Notes: generated by a model from the letters alone, not told the origin. A stretch of 64,000 nt of DNA from Brachypodius melanocephalos (GCA_013398615.1 VZSR01001854.1:10310283-10374282), one strand, 5' to 3'; counted from the stretch's first letter, positions 12,766 through 26,019 are shown. A program made the numbers and translations.

Positions 12766-12846
12766 TAGTAACTCTGACCTGAAATATCTCTCAAGGTGTT
12801 TGCATGTGATTCATTTCCCCTGCTGGTTTACTTTCAAACCAGCACA

Positions 12847-15560
12847 AAGTAGTAAACAAGGTAATGGTCCATCTGAGAGCACATGTGAAAAAAAGTAGTG
12901 ACCTCTTGACAGATGAACAAGGTTATAATACAGTACTTACCCATATGTATGGTATGGACCCATGCAGACTGAAAAAAAAAAGAGTTCTTAAGACAGGGAA
13001 AAAATCTGAAGACTAGAGAAGAAAAACCAAAGTGAATAAAGAGAAGGTTGAGAAAGAAAGAAAATTAAACACAAACAGCAGTCAGGAATGAGGCTGGATA
13101 AAGGGATTAGGTAGAGAAAACAACAAATCCACATCTAAACAAAATGTTCTTTTGATCTGTGTATAACACTAGGTTTGAAATAAATACAACTACACCACTG
13201 TTAGCAATGATCCTTATTAGACCCTCATCAGGGAATTAGACTGCACTCTTTAATTACCTCAAACTACATTTTTACTGAAAAATAGACTGAATTCTCAGTT
13301 ACGTCAAGACCTTCTTTCCAACATGGGAAAGCCTTCTGATTTTCAGGACATCCTAAATATAAAAAAAAAAATTGTATTTTTACATTTAATCTTTACATGA
13401 TGGAGACAAGTTTAATTATCAAAATCCCATTTTTGAAAACCAGCTATTTGAAAAGACAAATTTAGCCTGTACAGGCAACAGAATCAACATGAATACTTTT
13501 CAAAAATATTACTGGAATTACCCTTGGAAAATAAATATATATGGGTATCCATCATTACAGTTTCTGACAAGGAGAGAGATTTGGTTAGTGTCATCTTCAG
13601 TAATTCAAAGCATACAGTAAAATGATGAATTTTCAATGCTTAAAACTTTTTTTTTTAATTTGATGTTTCTAAAATAGTTTGACAGAATGAGCTAGCAGGG
13701 GATAAATGCTAATTTTGTTATTTACTCTCAGTTAATGCCTTAGAAGGTTTACTTATTTATGAGATTATAATTTTGCAAGGTTATCTAAAAAATGCTTAAA
13801 GTCATAGGTGCTGTTGATAGGGAATCAGAATGTGTTTGCTGAGGATGGAAGGAAGCTGTTAAAATGTTCTAAGCCTTATTCAAATTCTTGGTGGTAAAAT
13901 ACAACTGACTACTGCTAAGTTCAATCCTCCTGTGGTATCTCATTGATGATGGTATGTGCAGAGAGACATCTGACCATGGTTTTTACATATATGTAACTTA
14001 GCATCCTACCATGTGCATCTAATAGCACAACTATTTTGGTGTGCAAGAAAATGAAAGGAATCACTTCATATTGCAGAAGTAACAATCTCCTCTCTGACTC
14101 CATGTTAGTGACAAAGGGAAGATGTTTTCCACGCTGAATGTTTTGTTACAAGAAGGAAATAAATGTAATGCAACAAAGTGACAGAAACATTAAATTATTG
14201 TTAATATAAAGAAAGAAAAATATTAATGGATATTCTTAAGCAAATGTTAAACAGTAAGAGCTAGTGGATTTTACTCAATACGATACCGAAAAAAGTTTAG
14301 GAAAAATTAGATGAAATTAAGGCAGAATTTTCCTGATTATTCAGAACATATTTCAGAACGCAATGTGAGGACATAAATCTATATTTTAAGTCATAAATGA
14401 AGAAGCACCTCAGAAACTAAAGTTATCCCACGTAAACTATCTAGAGAATATTTATTAGTGATCAAACAACAAAAGAAAGTCTCAGGCGTATGCACACACT
14501 TCTGAAAAATCCAGTGAGGGAAGAGAGCCCTAAAGGACACTTACCTTTGAACAGGGTAAGTGGGCAGCCACAGGGTACAAGCCACATGCTTTTTGCAGTG
14601 CTGCCCTTATCTGCCCCAGGATAGGGTGGGGATTATACATTTGTGATGGGTGAAGAGAGGTGGCATTAGTCTCCTAGAGAGGAAGACTGTGGTGGAACAC
14701 AGTGTACTTCATTTGAAGAAAATCACCCACAGTTCAGAGCATGGACTTATGAGTTACAAATATTTTAGCAACTAATGTCTGTAGTCAGTCTTGCCTTTTT
14801 GAGTTATTTTCATGGCTTCAGAAATGCATAATCAAGAGTTAATTTAATCCAGATGATATATAGACATAAAATTCATATATTTATTATAGTGTATAAACAA
14901 CTTTGTGCTAATGCGAAAATCAATGCTATTATGTTAAATTTGTTGCCTATATTTCAGTTAATAGTCTTAAATATTTTAGTGTAAGAGTAAATTTCTTTTT
15001 TTTTTTAATTAGTTTTGGGCTATTAATGAAAAAATATGATTGGAAAATGTTTAATGTAGCATAACAATGGTAAAAAGGGCTCATATATTTGACACTGAAA
15101 AGTAGAAATATTCATTTTATTAGAACACTAATTGTAAAAAGACAAATAATGAAATAGGAGATTTGATATTAGAGAAACAAGAAAAATAAACATGCAGAAA
15201 AATGCACAGAGCTTGTTGCTGGTTCTGAATGTTGAGTGTAATTCAATAGATGACAGACCTAGATTTCAAGGCAATTATCTTCACATTATCTTTTGATTCG
15301 CTTTCAGAAAAACAAAGCTCAAAAAGAATTTAGAATGTGTGGAGAAAAAAAAATACAAAGACTTATGAATAATAAATCATTTGAACAGTGGAAAGATACA
15401 GCAATTCCTGACCAGTCTATGCAATAAAAAATCACTTCTAAATTTAAAGTGATCTCAAACTTTTGCTGCAGAGTGAAGAAGGTGAGAACATCAGTAAATG
15501 GCCTCTTCAAAATGAGTGCAACAACAAAATAAGATGTTTGAGAGCTCAGCATTGAGGTCT
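12847..15560. other. Unique AT-rich non-coding DNA
   Basis: No gene or recognisable repeat. Poly-A and poly-T runs of up to about 10 bases and open frames under 80 codons only. Confidence 0.6.
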
Positions 15561-15617
15561 GGATCTACTTTCCTGCTCTGCAGAAGTAGCAGGCTGGAGT
15601 ACCTGGCCAGAAGAGAC

Positions 15618-16199
15618 CTATGCTGAGCTTTGGCACCCAGGAGGGGACACAATCCAGGGCAAGGACGTGCTTGACTGGTGGCATTCAGCCAGGTTAAAGT
15701 TCAGGTTATTCTTTGGAGCTCTGGGAATGGTTGCAGTCTGCAGAGAAAAATCGCAGCAGGCTTTTGCAAAAAGTGAGCAATGCATTTTGACACAGCCAAG
15801 GTCTTTGCTGAGCAACACAAATTGTGAGCAATAATGAATATGCATCTCAAGGAAGTCTCTTCCGTTCCAGACCTCTGCACCTGAAGATGTGGGATAACCA
15901 GCACAGTCCTCTATGGAATCAGCTGCTGTGGAAGGCAGCAGTTTTAAAAAACGTGCAGCTACCAGCATCCTCCTGGTGAACTGAAGATCCAAGTAGCAGG
16001 AGAACTGTTTGTTTCTGCACAGTGTATCCCTGGTATTTCCTTGCCTTGCTATAAGCCCTGGGCAGCACAGATGTGTTATGCTGCAAGTGAACAACAGGAC
16101 TGAGGGGCTGTGCAAATCCCTGCCTCTTTCAGGGGAAGAAGCAACATAATGACAAGATGTGAGAGTAATATGAGAAATTATGAGGGAGAAATACTGCAA
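15618..16199 (-). other. 193-codon open frame of unknown nature
   Basis: This is the longest uninterrupted frame in the window, starting with ATG at 16199 and ending at 15618 on the minus strand. I do not recognise the protein. It has no clear signal peptide or long hydrophobic segment, is rich in Cys, Ser and Leu, and shows no repeated motif. The DNA beneath it (about 15560-16140) is visibly GC-richer than its neighbours. That lengthens chance open frames and also fits an old, unidentified interspersed repeat. A second minus frame (15701-15904) overlaps it and is open too, which argues against selection on one frame. There is no upstream promoter, downstream AATAAA or splice arrangement that I can defend. 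It is most likely chance or a decayed element; a taxon-restricted or long non-coding transcript cannot be excluded from sequence alone. Confidence 0.2.
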
Positions 16200-19100
16200 T
16201 TATGAGGGATAAGTGCAGATGTTGAGTGGTGCAAAAGGCTGAGGTTTGTGTTTGGTTTTGGTTTTCCTCTGACAAGAATCTTCCTGTTACTCTGAACTTT
16301 GAAAGCATAGCTATACATGGCCTAAAGGACATCATAGCATGGCTATTGGCAATGCTCTGTCTCAGTGCAGAGCTCACAAAGAAGCACCTGGACTTCCATT
16401 ACCTCCAAAATCTATTTCTAACTTTCTTGACAAATGGACAAGACGTCCATATGTTTCCTGACCTGCATTGCTGCATTCATGCAGTAGTTCAATGAAGAAC
16501 GACCTGAAAAACTCTATACTTCCCCACAATACTTCTGTGCCCTTGGAAGAAAAGGGTTTTGGGACCTCCTCTAGCAGAGTGAAGAAATGTAGTTATGGAA
16601 AACGCTGTGACAGATGATGAAACTCCAGCCTCATTCATAATTCCTAAAACTCATTACTACTCCCCCGAATAATCCATCCTTGGTTTCTTCCATTTACTTA
16701 AATGGAATGCAGCTGTTGCAAAGTTTCATTTTACATATATCTGTCAACATTCAGAGACAAATATCTGGGGTTTTTGGAGTGTTCAGAAACGAGTGTTTGA
16801 TAAAGCTTTTCACACTATCCCTGTACTAGACTTAGCCCACATCATGCATTTTTGAACCAAAAAGACTCTTCTCCTTTTTGGTTTGATTTTTAAAGATCCA
16901 AGTTTATTTTCTTTAACACAAACATTGATAACACCTGAACAAATTAACATCTTAAGCCTACTTCAACCTTCCCTATCCTCCTTTATGTAATGAACTCGAT
17001 GTGTTTTATTCACCAAAAATAATGGGAAAATAACTCAGCCTATCATCTTTTTTACTATCTCTGTGTTAAAGATATTTATTTTTAATCAGTTTAATAGCAG
17101 AATAGAGATAAATTGTGGAAGCTATAACATATAATGATATTAACTGAACTACTAGAAAATCTTTTCAACATGAACCAAATGCTGCATTATTAAGAAATGC
17201 ACAATATTTTACTTCCTTTAAATCATGATAAACGCTTGCTTAAGTGTATACACTTTTCCCTGAATTTAATTTCTAAAATAAATCGATTTCAAGTGATTCT
17301 AAATGTCTCATTCTGCCTTGAGAAATTATTCAAACATTTTAATTTAGTACAAATTATGTTAAAAATCTAATGTATGTAAAATATAAATAAAATAAAAAAA
17401 AATAAATACATTCCTGAATATTTTCTCCTAAGTTGGTTCACATAAGAACTGTTCCAAGCACAGTTAAAGAAAGCAGGAAAGATGAAAATGCTATCTAACT
17501 ACAAAACAGCAAACTTTGAGGTAAGACCTTAAAGATATTTGATGACTGATTTCGTTGGCTAAGTAGAAGTATCTATATTTAGTCTACACTCACTTCCTAC
17601 AAAAATCCCTGTGTTTCTGTGCAACTGAGATCCGGAGTAACTTTATCCATTTGCTCACTAACAGATTTTGTGTGATTCTTCTCCTGAAACACATGCACAG
17701 TATTTTGTCTCATGGACAAATGGTTAGGCAACATCTGCATGCAGTGGGACGGAGCAATTCAGGGAAAGAGAGGGGTAAAAGCAACAAGACATTTCAAGTC
17801 ACCATATCTACAAGAGATACAGCTCAAAGGTAGACTTTTGCTTTGAAAACATCAATGCAGGGTCATGTTATTTTTCATGGATAAGTCCGTATGCATCATG
17901 TGGCACAAGATAACATCTGGGAAAAGCCCCCACATAACCTCTGTAATGCCTTTTGGGTATCCCAGAGTGGGTCAGGTAGTGCCATGTGGAAGGTGTCAGT
18001 GGCTTGGTCAGTGATGCTGTGCTCTTCAGACTGGGTGAAGCAGCTGCACAGTTGGCTCTGCATGAATTAGTCTTTCCAAGAAAGGTGGGAAAAAGATAGG
18101 ACAGATTAAAATAAAGAAAATAGAGTGTTTCTGGTCAGTATGCCTTTTGGGTGATGGTAGCAGAACTGAGACTGAACATAATGCCAAAACTCAACTGCCT
18201 TCTGCTCATGAACATCTTTTGAAAATAAGTAGTTCCAAATTGCCTATGAATTGGCCTGCTATCCAGAGGACACAGGAAACTGATGTCTTTAGAGAGGTGT
18301 ATGCATACAGAGTATAGTGGCATGAGGGATACAACTGAAGTATATACAAGTAGCAATTGCACTGTGTAATTTTACCTTCCACTATAACCTCTTGATGTCT
18401 GTGAGGCTGTGTTATGAACCTGACCAAAGAATCTTTCTGATTAGAAGTAGCCCCGCCAAAAACCCTACTTCAGGCAGATTAGTTCATTACCTATGGCATG
18501 GAGCAGTGGCATAAACAATTTTTTTCTCTTTATGTAAAGAAAACATACAAAGAAACAGAAATTCATTCATGGGTTGTATAACAGTATTAGTGTTGACTGT
18601 GTACTGGAGAAGGAAAACATTGGAACAGACAACAGTTATTGCTTCTGCAGATTTTAGGTTTCACTGTTCCAGCTAGAACTGGTAGATACATTCCTGGGGT
18701 TTGGATTGACATGTGGAGGTGAAGTTTCTAAAACACTTATTGCAAGGTTAGTGCAAGCTGTAATTTTCCAGCTAACCTTTTGCTTTTTGATAAAGAACCA
18801 CCTAGGATCACAACAAGATTGTCCCCGTACTACTGCTAGTCTTTTAAAGACAAATGACAGGAAGCCTAGAAATTGTTTTCAGATATTCAGGGGCATTTTT
18901 CTGAGAAGATCTTTGAATTATCTTCTAGAGAAGGAAATTAAACTTTGTTAATGTAAGACCACTTAGCAAGCCCAATGTATTAGCTTATTAATCAGTTGCC
19001 TATCATCTGCAGATGAAAATTTTTTCAGTATTCTCATTTTATGGGTAGATTACTTCAGGTGATCATTCACAGAATTTCAGATTCTTTAGGCTTCAGAGGA

Positions 19101-22100
19101 GAAAAAGTCATAGCATCCTTGATTGCTCCTTGTTTAAAATTAGATGTGGCAAGGCTGAAAGGAGATTCTGAGATGCTAACCTCAGATTATGACCTCAAAA
19201 TTTGGACCATAGCTACCATCATTCTGAGATTTGACAGATTGTATTTTAAGCTTACTTCTGCAAAGGCCAATTGTCATTTCTTCGCTACTGTTCTTACATA
19301 TCATGCACATTTTTGCATACCTATAATTCACAATTTTGAGCAAACTCTTTTCTAAAAAAAGCAAAATCTTTTATACTAAAATAGAACAACAGAAGTGAGA
19401 GAGAAATTAGTGTAACTAATCCAATAAATTAGAGTATTAGATAGGAAAGCAGTAAAGATATTTTCATAAAAAATGGCTATACACAACAGTCATTTGTCAG
19501 TTTTGAAGCAGATTAAGCTATCATGAAGTACATTATCTGATCACTTAGAATCAATTAATTCAACTAATGATTTAGTGCTTTATAACAGTTCCTCAAAGCA
19601 ATCTGTATTGTTTAAAATTAAAATTTACAAACAGAAATTTGATCAAGTAGAAAGATATTGTTTGCTGGCCTGGCACTCCCATGATTCACAAATCATGGAT
19701 TTATATCCATTTTTATAAAGCAGCTCCATGCTCAAAGTGCAGTACTCTACCCTTCGTTGGTTTACTTGTTTTCATGACTTGTTGCATTCAGTGGTTAATG
19801 AAAGCTCTATGTTGGTTTTCTTTATGGAAATATTTGTATGTCTAGGTAGAGGAGGATGTCCTGCACTAATAATGAGCAGATAGCAGCATGGCAGGAGATA
19901 ATTTTAAATTTGAACCTGTCAAATTTTTGGGGATGAAGACAAGATCTGCTGTTCTCACAGTTTTTTCTTAGACTTGGCAAATTAATTGGAGAGTTTCACA
20001 GAGAAGACAGCAAATCTGCCTGGCAGAAATTAGGGATCCATTTTAAGAGCAGCTAGGTGAAAGAGTGTCTTACTGGTATAACACAGGTAAACTTTCCCTC
20101 CCTTTTGGAGGCCAAGTACTTTGACTTGGAAAAAAAAGAAATTTTGTTGAAAGAGTCCAAATAACTGCAGATAAAAAATTCTCTTCTCTGTAACAGAGAT
20201 TTCAAGCTGTCAGAACTTATGAAATAGGGTGAATAGTTATTAATACTGTAAATAGCTCCCACAGGAACTGACAACTAGTGTTTCAGACAGTTGCTAGTAC
20301 AGTTCCACTGCTGTTATCACGTCCACTCGGTTCACCCTGTTCTCCTTTCATGACATTGTAATAAATATACTTTTTGACAAATTAGACTAAGCAACCTCTT
20401 TCAACAGGAAGGCGCTGCTCCAAGACTGATTCCTGACAAATTACAGGTGATGGTGTTGGTGTCAGAAGGGCAGAAAGAGATAAGAAAGACAAAGCAGCTC
20501 TAACTAAAAATTATTTTAAAAAGTCTAATTGAAATAACAACTCTAGCCATTAGCACTTCAAACTCATTGGCATGATCTATATTGCCTGTCCTAGACTAGG
20601 CATTATCCTTGAATATTTACCTGATAAGTATTTCTTACAGAAGCAATAATAAAAATAATTTAGATTAATGTCATTAGTCTTATTTGACTATGAGAAGACT
20701 GGGCAAGTAGATTCATTTCAGGAGCTTAAAAATTAACCTCTTGTGCCAGATAAACTCTGTAGATAAGAAGCAGAACATGAAGAAAAGAGGAACCTTACTA
20801 AATAAAGATACTCCCTCTGTTCAGATGACTAGTGAATGCAAATCCTCATGGATAATGAGAGCTATGAAATTAAGGCAGAAACTTGTAATGGAATGATTGA
20901 CTTAATATTAGAAACAGATTAAAAGCTGGAATTAGGATCTCAATATCTTAAAGAGATATTGGTAGGTTAAATCCCTTATAATATTAAATCTAATTAAACC
21001 TAGTAAGTGACAAATTCTTCTGAAATTCAGGAGGATTCAGAGTCAGAGCATGAGATAATTTTAATCATTTCAGTATCAGTCAAGGCTGGAGTCACAAGAG
21101 TATTCACAGGTCATATTCACAGACATATATTAATATCTGGAGGGAAAGTAAAAATGTAGGAGAAGGTATCACTCTCACTGGTCAGAGAAACAAGGATGTT
21201 TCACTATGGTGACAAGGCAAATGAATTTGCTTACCTGTAGCAAAGAACCCCATAACCAGAACTGTGGTATCAGCACTCTGTTAACAATTTTATACTGTAG
21301 AAAGAGAGAACTGGGCCCTGCATAACCATCATGTGAAAGCCTGCTTCATCCATATCAGTCTGGCTCTTTGTCTCCAACTATATCATTGAAACAGAAGCCC
21401 AGAACTTCATCATGAAAGTTTATGCATCTTTGAAGGGAAATACTTGTTTCAATAAGAAACAAGACTGTCTTGGGCCCAGAAATAAAGGAGCTGGCTCTAT
21501 TATAAAAATAATCTGTCTCTATAAGGAGATGAAAACCCTACAGAAGGCTGGGCATACAGTATTCACCCTACAGTACTGGAAGCCCTGTGCATAAGACCAG
21601 AGAATAAGCTTGATTTTGGCATAGTCTATGCCCTTCGTACATATCAATATTTAAAATGCATGGCCACTTTGATTAGGCAGTATGGAGTGCACCTTACAAA
21701 AAAGTAAGTTTTAGGACATTAAAAGGATTTATTTGTGGCAGAGCTGTGTGGATGATGCTATTATTTATATTGTTAGAAAGGCATATTCTGAGGACTGTTG
21801 AGAAAAAGTGGAATAATCAGTTGAAAGGAACCAGGTTGAAAGGAATCTTGAAAGATAGGGAAAGAGGGAAACCTTCTGGTTTAGAATTTTCTAGGAATAT
21901 TGCAGAAGTTACATAATTATACCATGTACAGAACTGCAAAACCCAAACCTGTGAAGATTTAATAACTGATGGTCTTCCAACCATCTATGCAAGTTCATAC
22001 ACAGTGAGAAAACAACAGAGTTACCCTGTCACATTACTTCAGGCATGTGAGTATAGATCTGTTCAGTATGGCATCCCACAACACTGATGCCATGAATGAC

Positions 22101-22692
22101 AGAGGATTTTTAAAGGGAAACATGTTTATTGCTTTTATTTGATCTGGCTCTTTACCTTTGAGCCTTGCTTGCAATGTAGCTATAACAATGCTTAGGCAAC
22201 AGAATGGAACCATTAATATCTATCCTTATTAAGAATAAGCTCTTACTGAAGCCACAAGGGAACATTGTCTTTTCTAAATCGTGGAATAATTTAGTTTAAA
22301 ATAAACCGTTCAAGTTCATCTCATTCAACCTCATGACGAAATCAGATCTTGTTGTACTAATACATTGTATTAGCATTCATTATGTCATGTATGACAATAA
22401 AGTATGTGTTTTCACATTTGGACCCTAATGATTTTTAGTTAGAAGCTGTACAAGAGAGAAACACAGCTGGTGCTGTTGTAATAGGACTTAGATCCATGAC
22501 TAGGACTTCTAGATACTACAAGAATCCAAGTAATAGAGTTAAGGAAAGACAAGCAGGCCATTTGACAGGTAGCTTAGCAACTCCTAATCATATTGCCCTT
22601 GTCTAACTATACAGTTATATTGCTGCAGCCCCATAAGGATGCAGTAGAATTGTCTTTTAACTCCTTAGGAAGACCAAAAGTCTACATGCTAC
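16200..22692. other. Unique AT-rich non-coding DNA
   Basis: No exon or repeat that I recognise. Open frames up to 104 codons (19041-19355, plus) lack domains. The stretch around 17000-17400 is extremely AT-rich, ending in an (AATAAA)-like run at about 17380-17407. Confidence 0.6.
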
Positions 22693-22751
22693 TGATGCTG
22701 GAAGGCTGAACTGAAACAGAGACTGGACAGAGCTGGAGAATAAAGTAGGTA

Positions 22752-22757
22752 TTTATT
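22752..22757 (-). terminator. AATAAA polyadenylation signal of the LTR
   Basis: The minus strand reads AATAAA about 110 bp downstream of the TATA box, followed by a T-rich stretch, as expected at an LTR R/U5 junction. It could end antisense transcripts passing through the locus. Confidence 0.65.
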
Positions 22758-22864
22758 GAAAGGCCTCCAGGATCCACCTTGGGCAGGACAGGAGCCTGAC
22801 TATGGCTGCACCCAGGGTGGACCAAGGATAGTCACAAAATGGCTCACCAGTCATGAGATCTTAC

Positions 22865-22898
22865 ATTTTTATAAGCTTTGATCCATTTGCATATTGGG
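22865..22898 (-). promoter_or_regulatory. LTR core promoter: TATA, octamer and CCAAT
   Basis: Reading the minus strand, CCAAT (about 22894-22898) is followed by a perfect octamer ATGCAAAT (22885-22892) and then TATAAAAAT (22865-22873). The spacing is that of a compact Pol II promoter. Octamer sites bind POU/Oct factors, so germ-line, stem-cell or lymphoid expression is conceivable; that is inference. Confidence 0.65.
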
Positions 22899-25152
22899 GT
22901 TTAATCATCCAATTACAGCCTCATGTTGTGAGGTCCCATCTTTCTTGTTTCTCTCTTCAGTCCACTGTTGTTTGTGCTGTTGGGCTGAAAGTTGTCCTTG
23001 GTCCTCAGCACAAAAAGGATTTGTTTTGTCTACCTACTCTGTGAAGAGGACTAACTAGCACTTAATATGAGGCTCAGAACTACATCCCTGGGCAGCACAG
23101 AATCTGAAAACATGAAAGCTAAAGCTCAAGGCATCACTACTACAATAAAACAAAGACAATAGAAAAATGACAGTAAGTGGTAAAGATGTTAATATTTAAA
23201 TGAAATTGAATCAAATCTAATCTTCAGCGTAAATCTGTTTTCAAACAATCTGTGTTAATGATACAACAGACCAAAGTTTTGTGGTTGTTTTTTGCATCAC
23301 ACTTTAAGACATAAAGGTTAACTTCATTTTTAGTAAGTTTTAGCTAGTTGGCAGTTGCCAGTCCAGAGAGAAATTTAAATATTGTTGAAAACAGTGTTCA
23401 AAAAGCCATTATTTTTAGTTCAATTATACCTTTTTTTCTTCTTCTATTAGACTACTAGTAGAATTGCTTCTTGTTGGCTTTGTCTTTTCTTTCATAATTC
23501 TTTTCTTCTGATATTTGCTAAACTGACCTATAAAAAGGAGGGCATTCTTCTGAGAAGGGTTATGCTCACACATGCATATATTCCAAACTTGGAAGGAATT
23601 GGAAACTGTGTTCTGAACTGAAGGTGCAATTTTTCAGCATTGCTGCAAACAACAGAAGAGCTTTTTCAAGCTCTTGTAGCATAAGTTCTCCTATGAGAAC
23701 CAACGTGTTCATGTCACTTCTAGAAGACAAAGCAAGAGCAAGAACCTTCTACAGAGAGAGCAGCTCCTGGAAATTGAGTTTTGTTGAACAACATCATTTA
23801 TTTTACTGTTCACAGCAGGTTGTATTATTCCAGGCCAGTCAACACTGTTTGCCAGATTCCTCCCCCATCTTTGTCATAGGAAGAGGAGGCTTGTCAATAT
23901 CTCCTCTAAGTCAGTGTCCTACTCCAATTCAGGGAAGAATATTTATAGGATAGACAAACATGTTTACTTCTGAGAGTGGTACCAAGTGTTTCTCAAATTA
24001 GAATATACTCTCCATCTGCCCTCTTCGTCAAGAAGGAATACATGATGAATATTGTGAAAATGAATTTCAATGCTCCTCAATATTGTCAAGTGACACTGAA
24101 GGTGAGGTGGGAAGGTTTATTCATGAAAGGAAAACTTTTATATGCATGAAATTTAAAAATAAAAGTTTTACAATTCCTTATTTTGTTGTCAGTGTGCTGT
24201 AACAAACAGTACCATGTGGGGCAGAGCTGACCAGATTATTATGTATTTCATCATGCAGAGCAATCTCAGTTTCCAAAACGGGAAGAAAACAGATGCGAGT
24301 GATCATGTCAGGAAATGAGAAACTGTAGTTAGTGTAATGCTGCCTGACAGCAGGTGGCCATAAGCTGCCTTCACATCTCATCTTTTAGTCTAACACTGTT
24401 CCAAAGCCATATTTTTCCCAAGAGGAATAACTGTTCAAATGCAGGAATAGAAATGGAAGTATTGAAGAAAATACGTATTTGGCAGTGTAGTGACCTGTCA
24501 AAATGGCATTCAGTGTTGTTTATAGAAATATACTCACAAAAAAAATAAAAGCATGGAAAAAATTGGTACATATGATACCAAGAAATCAGATTTATGAGAT
24601 GAGCCTCAGGACAACTGTGTAAAAAAAAAAAAAGACAAGATAACAATTTAAAAATTCACCTGCATTTAGCCGGAATAAGCTATTGCCAAATGGTTACACA
24701 GATAATACATCTTCCCACCTACCCAAGTAAATTATGACATGAAAATTTACAGCCATTTACTGCATTCTTTCAAATATATTATTTCTTTGTCATGCTTGAC
24801 GGAACAGGTGATGACATTTTCTTGCATGGCCAAATATAACAGTAGGACTCTTGACACCAAGATTGGTCAAGAAATTTTTTTCCTCTTTCCAAAGTAGTAG
24901 TATACAAAAAATTTGTCTTGAAAAATCATCTCTAGCAATTTCATTCTTCCCTGGTTTTCACATGAGAACTCTGTAGCAACTAAAGATAAAAAATAGAAAG
25001 GAAAATAAGCCTAGAGGTTTTTAACAACAGCATCTAAAAAGTCTATTGCGAAAGATTCTTTAATTTTAATACTTTTCTGCAGATGAAGAGAAACAATTTA
25101 AATAAAATTTAGAGTCAGGTAACATTTCTTGCCACATGTTCATGGTTTATGG

Positions 25153-25190
25153 TAAAAAAAAAAGAAAAAAAAAAGAAAAAAAAAACAAAA
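25153..25190 (+). repeat. A-rich low-complexity run
   Basis: About 38 bases of A interrupted only by two G and one C. It opens a lysine-rich frame that is not a gene. Confidence 0.9.
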
Positions 25191-25256
25191 CAACTGAACA
25201 CCTTTACAATTGTCCTGAGCAAGGGTAAAAAATACGTATCTTTTATGTTGCCCCTA

Positions 25257-25298
25257 GTTTTTACTAAACAGACTCACGTTTTTACTATACAGACTCAC
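25257..25298 (+). repeat. 21-bp tandem duplication
   Basis: Two adjacent 21-bp copies (25257-25277 and 25278-25298) share GTTTTTACTA, one A/T mismatch, then ACAGACTCAC. The near-identity suggests a fairly recent local duplication. Confidence 0.93.
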
Positions 25299-26019
25299 AT
25301 TCCCAACGTGAAAAATACATACAGAAGAGCCATCAGCAAAAACCAGAGTTTTCCATATGTTCCTTTTACTTCAATTCTTCGTTGAATATTTCTAAACACA
25401 GTTTGGAAGGCAATAGATTCTAAGAGAAGTTTGCCAAGTCTTTTAAAGAGAAAATTCTCCTCAATAAGGCAACATTTGTGGAAATAAATTTTAAGAATTG
25501 CTGAATATAAAAAACACATTGGAAGAAAAACACTCTTAAATTAAGGATTTCCACTAGAAAGCTCACAGAGTAACGAGCCATGGAAACCATTTTAAGCAAG
25601 ATTACATTTTTTTTTTTTCTTCAGAAATATACCCCAAGAAAGGTGGACAGAAAATTTAGATTACATGCCTGCATTTAGGCTAAAGTTAATTATTATTAGA
25701 GAATATTAATAAACATGATTAAGGAACAATTATGATTAAGGAATTACCATAAATAGGGAGTCTAACTTGTCTGACAGTTCTGTTGAACAGAGACTATAAA
25801 ACAATTAATTCTGTTGTTTCATGTTAGTGCTTATTAATTTCAAAATAACTAAGTTTTGCTTAGCTCATATAATTCCTGGAATTTTTCCACCATTTATAGG
25901 CATGTATATGTATTCATTATGTTGTCTCTATTTTACAATTAAGAGTTTTGTGTCAGGAGAAAAAATTTAGTTTATCTTTGCCATTTTTTGCCACTCCACA
26001 AGATCCAATGAAAAATAAT

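Larger units (their letters stand above)
12190..12846 (+). mobile_element. Avian endogenous-retrovirus solo LTR, plus strand
   Basis: This resembles a bird ERVL-class LTR that I know from memory. In order, the block shows a module around CATCAAGGACTCC, then GGGAAACTCCCTGACCTGGG. A TATATAAT box follows at 12547, leading into CTTGAGGTTTGGGGAC. Next is an ACC-rich stretch, then CAACAGGACTGCAACCAC, then CAGCAGGGTGTCTGACTTTG. An ATTAAA polyadenylation signal lies at 12760. The 3' edge is sharp: it ends ...AAACCAGCACA, giving the canonical terminal CA at 12846. The 5' edge is uncertain; matching phrases fade between about 12190 and 12400 and I could not find the opening TG with a target-site duplication. 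No gag, pol or env sequence follows, so it is a solo or 5'-damaged LTR. Short open frames on both strands within it are accidental. Confidence 0.72.
22693..23084 (-). mobile_element. Avian ERV solo LTR (ERVK-like), minus strand
   Basis: On the minus strand a compact LTR of about 390 bp can be read. Its 5' end is near TGTAGTTCTGAGCC (23084). U3 carries CCCCAAT and the octamer ATGCAAAT. A TATAAAAAT box lies at 22865-22873 and an AATAAA signal at 22752-22757, within CAATAAATACCTACTTTATTC. U5 ends near CTTCCAGCATCA (22693). TATA to polyadenylation signal is about 110 bp, a normal short R region. The CAATAAATACCTACTTTATTC-type phrase recurs in bird ERVK-like LTRs that I remember, hence the tentative class. 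Both edges are approximate: alternative TG/CA positions exist (for example 22688 and 23099) and I found no clean target-site duplication. No retroviral coding sequence is attached, so this is a solo LTR left by recombination between the two LTRs of a provirus. Confidence 0.78.

Noticed and set aside
12543..12898. Overlapping 83- and 111-codon frames on both strands
   Set aside because: Both lie within or run out of the plus-strand LTR; the W- and T-rich stretches come from its ACC repeat.
22693..23084. Complete provirus
   Set aside because: Only one LTR is present and no gag, pol or env-like sequence flanks it on either side.
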